From Rhodobacterales bacterium HKCCE4037 (lineage in GTDB: Bacteria; Pseudomonadota; Alphaproteobacteria; Rhodobacterales; Rhodobacteraceae): a stretch of DNA of 64,000 nucleotides. Below the pieces are notes generated by a model. The model was not told the DNA's origin. It did not search any database and saw only the letters and a list, made by a program, of their open reading frames with translations. A program made the position numbers and the translations under genes. The stretch is taken from NCBI GenBank assembly GCA_015689645.1, contig WVSM01000011.1:1-64000 (forward strand), in the 5' to 3' direction. Positions 59,508 through 64,000 of the stretch are shown here, piece by piece; the stretch's first letter is position 1; each line of letters begins with the position of its first letter.

Positions 59508-61085
59508 ATGGCAAAAATCGCCTTCATTCTCCTGTGCCACAAGGATGCCCCCAGCATCATCCAGCAGGCCGAGCGTCTTACGGCGACGGGCGACTATGTC
59601 TCGATCCATTTCGATGCCCGCGCCAAGCCCGCCGATTTCGCCGCGATTACCGAAGCATTGCAGGACAATGCCGGCGTTACCTTCGCCACCAAGCGCATCA
59701 AGTGCGGCTGGGGGGAATGGAGCCTCGTGCAGGCCACCCTGCACGCGGTGGAGGCCGCCGTTGCGGCCTTCCCGAAGGCCACCCATTTCTACATGCTGTC
59801 GGGCGATTGCGCCGCGGTCAAATCGGCGACCTATGCGCATCGGTTTCTCGACGCGCGGGACGTCGATTACGTTGAAAGCTTCGATTTCTTCAATTCGAAC
59901 TGGATCAAGACCGGTTTCAAGGGCGAGCGGCTGTATTACCGCCACTGGTTCAACGAACGGCAACGCAAGTGGCTGTTCTACACTTCGTTCAACCTGCAAC
60001 GGAAACTGCGGCTGGAGCGCAAGATCCCCGAAGACATCCAGGTGATGATCGGCTCGCAATGGTGGTGCCTGCGCCGCCGCACCATCGAGGCGATCCTCGA
60101 TTTCTGCCGCGAACGGCCCGATGTCCTGAGGTTCTTCCGCACCACGTGGATCCCGGACGAGACGTTCTTCCAGACGCTGGTGCGCCACCTGGTTCCGAGC
60201 CGCGAGATCGAAAGCCGCACGCTGACCTTCAAGATGTTCAGCGACTACGGCATGCCAGTGACCTTCTACAACGACCAGTACGACCTGCTGATCAGCCAGG
60301 ATTTCCTGTTCGCGCGCAAGATCTCGCCCGAGGCCTACTTGTTGAAACAACGGTTGGGTGCGCTGTGGAATTCCGACCGGAAGGACTTTGCCACCTCCCA
60401 GGAGGGGCCAAAGCTGCATGCCTTCCTCACCGGGCGCGGCCGGGTCGGCAAACGCTTCGGCACAAGGTTCTGGGAGCGGGAAAGCACGCTGGGGGCGGAC
60501 CGCGACCTCTACATGCTGGTGTGCAAGAAATGGCATGTTGCCAAGCGGTTGCTGAAGGCGTCCTCCGACAAGCTCGGGGTGAAGGGCATCGAGTACCTGT
60601 TCGACGAGGCCAGCTGCCGCGTGCCACATCTCGGCGGGATCGAACGGACGCTGGAAAAGCGCAACCGCCACCGTCGGGCGCTGATGCGGATGCTGTTCGA
60701 CTATTACGGGACCGAACGGCTGATGATCTGCCTCGACCCCGCGAACCTGGACCTGATGCGCGATTTCATGTCGGACCGGGCCAATGCCCGCATTCTCGAA
60801 TTGCAGTGCAATTTCGACGATCAATACCTTGTGGGCCATGCCCACCGCGTCGGGCTGGCGACCGAGGATACGCCGGGCGAGGTGATCCAACGGATGCTTC
60901 CGACGCTTCGCCACGAGTTCCTCGATGAGCAGGGCGCGATCCGGGAGGCGGAGTTTGCGGACCATTGGCGCCTGAAGGAGGGTCGGTCGGCCGACGAAAA
61001 CGGCGCGGTGCTTGCGGAATTCTTCGGGATCGACCACGGCGTCGGCAAGGAACTGGCACAGACCCCGCATTTGTTTGCCGATTGA
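59508..61085 (+). CDS. Core-2/I-branching-like glycosyltransferase with DUF5928-type region
   Basis: A 525-residue protein. The N-terminal half (residues 1-260) is a GT14-type beta-1,6-N-acetylglucosaminyltransferase domain: IAFILLCHKDAPSIIQQAER, then YVSIHFDARAKPADF, THFYMLSGDCAAVKS, GSQWWCLRRRTIEAILDFCR and TTWIPDETFFQTLVRHLVPS. The C-terminal half (about 290-520) is an extra region seen in Rhodobacterales relatives (YGTERLMICLDPANLDLMRD), of unknown function. It lies divergent from the sulfotransferase gene, so a common glycan substrate is plausible. Confidence 0.88.
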   Translation: MAKIAFILLCHKDAPSIIQQAERLTATGDYVSIHFDARAKPADFAAITEALQDNAGVTFATKRIKCGWGEWSLVQATLHAVEAAVAAFPKATHFYMLSGDCAAVKSATYAHRFLDARDVDYVESFDFFNSNWIKTGFKGERLYYRHWFNERQRKWLFYTSFNLQRKLRLERKIPEDIQVMIGSQWWCLRRRTIEAILDFCRERPDVLRFFRTTWIPDETFFQTLVRHLVPSREIESRTLTFKMFSDYGMPVTFYNDQYDLLISQDFLFARKISPEAYLLKQRLGALWNSDRKDFATSQEGPKLHAFLTGRGRVGKRFGTRFWERESTLGADRDLYMLVCKKWHVAKRLLKASSDKLGVKGIEYLFDEASCRVPHLGGIERTLEKRNRHRRALMRMLFDYYGTERLMICLDPANLDLMRDFMSDRANARILELQCNFDDQYLVGHAHRVGLATEDTPGEVIQRMLPTLRHEFLDEQGAIREAEFADHWRLKEGRSADENGAVLAEFFGIDHGVGKELAQTPHLFAD

Positions 61086-61217
61086 GCATGGCGCACAAAC
61101 GTGGGACCCGGTTATGCGCTTCGGCCATGCGGCCCGAAGACGTGCAAGGCGCATGGACGGGGGAACCGGTTTGTGTGTTCCGTCCGTGCGACGGAGAAAG
61201 CGACGAGGAGAGCCGCG

Positions 61218-61601
61218 ATGGCATATGCTTATGACGACCAGAACATCTTCGCGAAGATCCTGCGTGGAGAGATCCCGAACGATACGGTTGCGGAGACCGA
61301 GCATACCCTGGCCTTCAACGACATCTACCCGCAAGCGCCGGTGCATGTGCTGGTGATCCCGAAGGGGCCTTACGTGTGTTTCGACCATTTCGCGGCCGAA
61401 GCCTCGGACGCGGAGATTGCCGATTTCCACCGCGTCGCGGCGAAGATCTGCGCCGATCTGGGCGTCGCGCCCGGTGACGGCGGGAAGGGCTATCGCACGA
61501 TTTCCAACGCGGGCGAGCATCCAGTGCAAGAGGTGCCGCATTACCACATGCATATCCTCGGCGGACGGCCGCTCGGGCGGATGCTGCAGAAGACGGACTG
61601 A
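61218..61601 (+). CDS. HIT-family nucleotide hydrolase
   Basis: A 127-residue histidine triad protein of the HinT type. The catalytic triad reads VPHYHMHILGGRPLG near the end, and the N-terminus has DDQNIFAKILRGEIPNDTVA. The ATG at 61218 follows GAGGAG by 7 bases; a longer frame upstream is not family-like. It probably hydrolyses AMP-linked compounds such as adenosine phosphoramidates. Length is normal. Confidence 0.94.
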   Translation: MAYAYDDQNIFAKILRGEIPNDTVAETEHTLAFNDIYPQAPVHVLVIPKGPYVCFDHFAAEASDAEIADFHRVAAKICADLGVAPGDGGKGYRTISNAGEHPVQEVPHYHMHILGGRPLGRMLQKTD

Positions 61602-61658
61602 AAACGGAACTCCCTGACTGGCTGTCGGTTGAGTCTTCAACCCCACGGAGGCCGACCC

Positions 61659-61877
61659 ATGTCCAACAAGACGCGCCGCGACACCAACATCGTCAAGTCG
61701 ACCGATGAGGATGAGGCGCACAAGCTCGATACGCCGTCGGAAAAGGTGACAACCGGGTTGCCGTCGACCGGCGAGGGCGCGTCCGCCCGTCAGTATCTGT
61801 CCGATACCGCTCCGAAACAGGGCGAGACCCCGCGCAAGCACGACAAGGCCCCTCACAAGGACGAGGATGACGCCTAG
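61659..61877 (+). CDS. Small charged, probably disordered protein
   Basis: A 72-residue protein starting at the ATG at 61659 with ACGGAGG 7 bases upstream. It is almost free of hydrophobic residues, rich in Lys, Asp, Glu, Thr and Ser, with segments TNIVKSTDEDEAHKLDTPSE and ETPRKHDKAPHKDEDDA. It should be unfolded on its own. The family is not recognised. The strong ribosome binding site and normal codon use support it as a real gene. Confidence 0.72.
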   Translation: MSNKTRRDTNIVKSTDEDEAHKLDTPSEKVTTGLPSTGEGASARQYLSDTAPKQGETPRKHDKAPHKDEDDA

Positions 61878-61945
61878 GGCGGTCTTGCCCGTGCAATCAC
61901 AAGGTGCGATAGAAAAGCTGGATTTGCCGCAAGGATGACCGACGG

Positions 61946-62128
61946 ATGAGCATCGACGCACCGGAAACCGAGATCGTGGAACAGTGGCGCGTGGCCTGTG
62001 ACGGTGGCGAAGGGGCGCTGGGGCATCCGCGCGTCTGGCTGTCGTTGAGCCGCACGACCGGCGAGGTCGAATGCGGCTATTGCGACAAGAAGTTCTTGCA
62101 CCGGGATTTCGCTGAACAGGCGAAGTGA
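61946..62128 (+). CDS. Zinc-finger protein, zf-CHCC family
   Basis: A 60-residue protein. The pattern [15 protein letters not shown] followed by [13 protein letters not shown] supplies the Cys-His-Cys-Cys ligands of the zf-CHCC family, related to mitochondrial complex I subunit NDUFS6. The bacterial role is unclear. Its TGA shares a base with the ATG of the next gene. Confidence 0.9.
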   Translation: MSIDAPETEIVEQWRVACDGGEGALGHPRVWLSLSRTTGEVECGYCDKKFLHRDFAEQAK

Positions 62129-62790
62129 TGCGTCGTGTGTGGCGTTGGATGGGCCGCCTCTTCGGGGCGGCTTTCGCGCTTCTGGCCATGTACTTTCTGG
62201 CGGCCGCGATTGGCGGGTTGCTGCCGGGGCGCATGGCGGAGATTGCACCCGGTGACGACATGGAGATCGGGTTGCTGTTCGGGCCGATCCACGTGGATTT
62301 CCTGTTGCCGGCCGATGCGCGGACGCGTGCGGCGATGGGCTTCGCTTCGGCGGCGGGGGTGCCGGTGGATGAGCCAAGGGTGGAGCATTTCATCGTCGGC
62401 TGGGGCGCGCGGGACTTCTACACGACGGCAGGCACCTATGCCGATATCACCCTTGGGGCGACGGCGCGGGCGGTGACGGGGGATGCCTCGGTCCTGCGAG
62501 TGGACGTGGCCGGTGCGATCCCGGCCTCGTTCAATTATCCGCGCCTGCGGCTGAGCGCGGCGCAATACGAGGCGCTGCTGGATCAGATCGTGGCCACCGT
62601 CGATGGTCCGCCGCTGTTGGGTGTGGGTTTCACGGGGACGGACGGGTTCGTCGAGGCGGAGGGGCGGTTCCACATCTTCCGCACCTGCAACACCTGGGTG
62701 GGCCGCGTCTTGCGCGGCGCGGGCATCGACGCGGGGACCTGGACGCCAACGCCCTACAGCCTCCGGTTGGCGTTGTGGCGGATGGGGTGA
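62128..62790 (+). CDS. TIGR02117-family membrane-anchored protein
   Basis: A 220-residue protein with one N-terminal membrane segment (LFGAAFALLAMYFLAAAIGG) and a C-terminal domain with HFIVGWGARDFYTTAGTYAD, GFTGTDGFVEAEGRFHIFRT and CNTWVGRVLRGAGI. The conserved CNTW motif identifies the DUF2459/TIGR02117 family, whose function is unknown. The start is either the GTG at 62125 or the ATG at 62128; the ATG is used. It overlaps the zinc-finger gene by one base. Confidence 0.88.
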   Translation: MRRVWRWMGRLFGAAFALLAMYFLAAAIGGLLPGRMAEIAPGDDMEIGLLFGPIHVDFLLPADARTRAAMGFASAAGVPVDEPRVEHFIVGWGARDFYTTAGTYADITLGATARAVTGDASVLRVDVAGAIPASFNYPRLRLSAAQYEALLDQIVATVDGPPLLGVGFTGTDGFVEAEGRFHIFRTCNTWVGRVLRGAGIDAGTWTPTPYSLRLALWRMG

Positions 62791-62863
62791 AATCCCGGTC
62801 GCGGCCCATGGCGTGACAGGCTAGAACAGGCGCAGAACCAGTGGACGCGAGGGGTCAGGCATC

Positions 62864-64000
62864 ATGGCATTCGGCAAAGGGCATCATCTTCACCTCGTTG
62901 ACGGGTCGGCCTTCATCTTCCGCGCCTACCATGCGCTGCCGCCGCTGACCCGGAAGTCGGACGGGCTGCCGATCGGGGCCGTGGCGGGGTTCTGCAACCT
63001 TCTGTGGAAGATGATCAACGAGACGCGCGATGCCCCGACCCATGTGGCGGTGGTGTTCGACAAGGGCTCTCACACCTTCCGCAACGACCTTTACGATCAA
63101 TACAAGGCCAACCGCGACGAGATGCCCGAGGACCTGCGCCCGCAGATCCCGCTGACGCGCGACGCGACGCGGGCCTTCAACCTCGCCTGCGTGGAGCTGG
63201 AAGGGTTCGAGGCCGACGACATCATCGCCACCTTCGCACGCCAGGCGCGGGAGGCGGGCGGTCGCTGCACCATCATCTCGTCGGACAAGGACCTGATGCA
63301 GCTGGTCGGCAACGGCGTCGACATGATGGACCCGATGAAGAATACGGTGATCGACGTTGAGGGCGTGGAGGCCAAGTTCGGCGTCGGCCCGGACCGCGTG
63401 GTGGACGTTCAGGCGCTGGCGGGTGACTCGGTCGACAACATTCCCGGCGCACCGGGCATCGGGATCAAGACCGCCGCGTTGCTGATCAACGAATACGGCG
63501 ATCTGGACACGCTGTTGGAGCGCGCGGAGGAGATCAAGCAACCCAAGCGTCGCCAGACGCTGATCGAGCATGCCGACCAGATCCGCCTCAGCCGCCAGCT
63601 GGTGAAGCTGGATGATGACGTGAAGCTGGACGAGACGCTCGACGATCTGGACGTGCGCGCGCCCGTGGCCGACAAGCTACTGGCATTCCTCGCGGAAATG
63701 GAGTTCCGGACGCTGACCAAGCGCATCGCCGAAAGCCTCGGGACCGAGGCGCCGGTGATCGAGGAGCCTGAGCCGGAGGATGAACCCGACGCACCCGAGA
63801 TGCCTCCGCTCGACAAGGCGCAATACGACATCGTGCGCGACCTCGACACGCTGAAGGACTGGGTCGCGCAGGCCATGGCGCGGGGCGAAGTGGCCTTCGA
63901 CACGGAAACGACCTCGCTCAACGAGATGACGGCGGAGTTGGTTGGCGTCTCGCTCTGCATCGAGCCGGGTCACGCCTGTTACGTGCCGCTGCAGCACCGG
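62864..64000 (+). CDS. polA: DNA polymerase I, N-terminal part (runs off the window)
   Basis: The first 379 codons of PolA, open to the last base. The ATG at 62864 is preceded by GAGGGG. Residues about 8-290 are the 5'-3' exonuclease domain (HLHLVDGSAFIFRAYHALPP, then VAVVFDKGSHTFRNDLYDQY, GFEADDIIATFAR, SSDKDLMQLVG, GDSVDNIPGAPGIGIKTAAL). From about 335 the 3'-5' exonuclease domain begins, with the Asp-x-Glu of motif Exo I intact in VAFDTETTSLNEM, so proofreading is probably active. The polymerase domain lies outside the window. Confidence 0.96.
   Translation, partial: MAFGKGHHLHLVDGSAFIFRAYHALPPLTRKSDGLPIGAVAGFCNLLWKMINETRDAPTHVAVVFDKGSHTFRNDLYDQYKANRDEMPEDLRPQIPLTRDATRAFNLACVELEGFEADDIIATFARQAREAGGRCTIISSDKDLMQLVGNGVDMMDPMKNTVIDVEGVEAKFGVGPDRVVDVQALAGDSVDNIPGAPGIGIKTAALLINEYGDLDTLLERAEEIKQPKRRQTLIEHADQIRLSRQLVKLDDDVKLDETLDDLDVRAPVADKLLAFLAEMEFRTLTKRIAESLGTEAPVIEEPEPEDEPDAPEMPPLDKAQYDIVRDLDTLKDWVAQAMARGEVAFDTETTSLNEMTAELVGVSLCIEPGHACYVPLQHR

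Noticed and set aside
59445-62393. Long open frame of 982 codons on the - strand
   Set aside because: It lies antisense to the glycosyltransferase, HIT and small genes and has the His/Arg/Pro-rich composition of a shadow frame in GC-rich DNA. The + strand genes have clear family motifs.

Overview
The window is a high-GC chromosomal segment of an alphaproteobacterium of the order Rhodobacterales (Roseobacter/Rhodobacter group). Three things point there: a complete RcGTA-type gene transfer agent cluster followed by cysE, an irr gene divergent from fabA with fabB-fabI downstream, and many families typical of this group (rcc-type GTA proteins, TIGR02117, PRC-barrel, CHASE2 cyclase, DUF5928-type glycosyltransferase). 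I cannot name a genus. No rRNA, tRNA, CRISPR array, transposase or insertion sequence was seen.

Layout. 1-2.7 kb: the end of an unknown gene, then two secreted proteins built from a roughly 130-residue four-cysteine domain (three copies and one copy). 2.8-4.6 kb: an aldo/keto reductase divergent from a TetR regulator, with a perfect inverted repeat between them. 4.85-7.3 kb: two tandem periplasmic PQQ-type sugar dehydrogenases. 7.5-9.1 kb: pnuC-nadR for nicotinamide riboside salvage. 9.3-10.5 kb: rpsF-rpsR-rplI. 10.9-11.8 kb: a Flp-pilin-like protein that carries the same four-cysteine domain at its end. 11.9-16.7 kb: fabD-fabG-acpP-fabF-mltG.

17.2-32.3 kb: the gene transfer agent, read on the + strand as one run from small terminase to the DUF2793 fibre-like protein. 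All head, connector, tail and baseplate genes are present and open. The leader before the first gene holds an inverted repeat and a strong terminator, and the large baseplate protein carries what looks like an extra carbohydrate-binding-like insertion. 32.4-40.8 kb: cysE, a PRC-barrel protein, typA, irr, fabA, two unrelated genes, fabB and fabI. 41-47.8 kb: a haloacid dehalogenase, an alpha/beta hydrolase, a threonine dehydratase-like enzyme, pcaD-pcaB, an enolase-superfamily enzyme and a GntR regulator.

48-53 kb: an OmpA lipoprotein, an AraC/methyltransferase DNA repair protein, a Hint protein, nth and a PfkB sugar kinase. 52.6-58.4 kb looks like a signalling block: two membrane-anchored cyclic-nucleotide-binding proteins in tail-to-tail overlap, a CHASE2 adenylate cyclase, and a FecR protein with a TPR/beta-barrel outer membrane protein. 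58.5-61.1 kb: a sulfotransferase divergent from a glycosyltransferase, probably for surface polysaccharide. The end holds a HIT protein, three small or membrane proteins and the first 379 codons of polA.

Taken together, the window pairs core fatty acid synthesis (both fab clusters and the iron regulator Irr) with cell-surface and secreted proteins and a domesticated phage system. The least explained part is the four-cysteine domain family, present five times in three proteins, one of them pilin-like.
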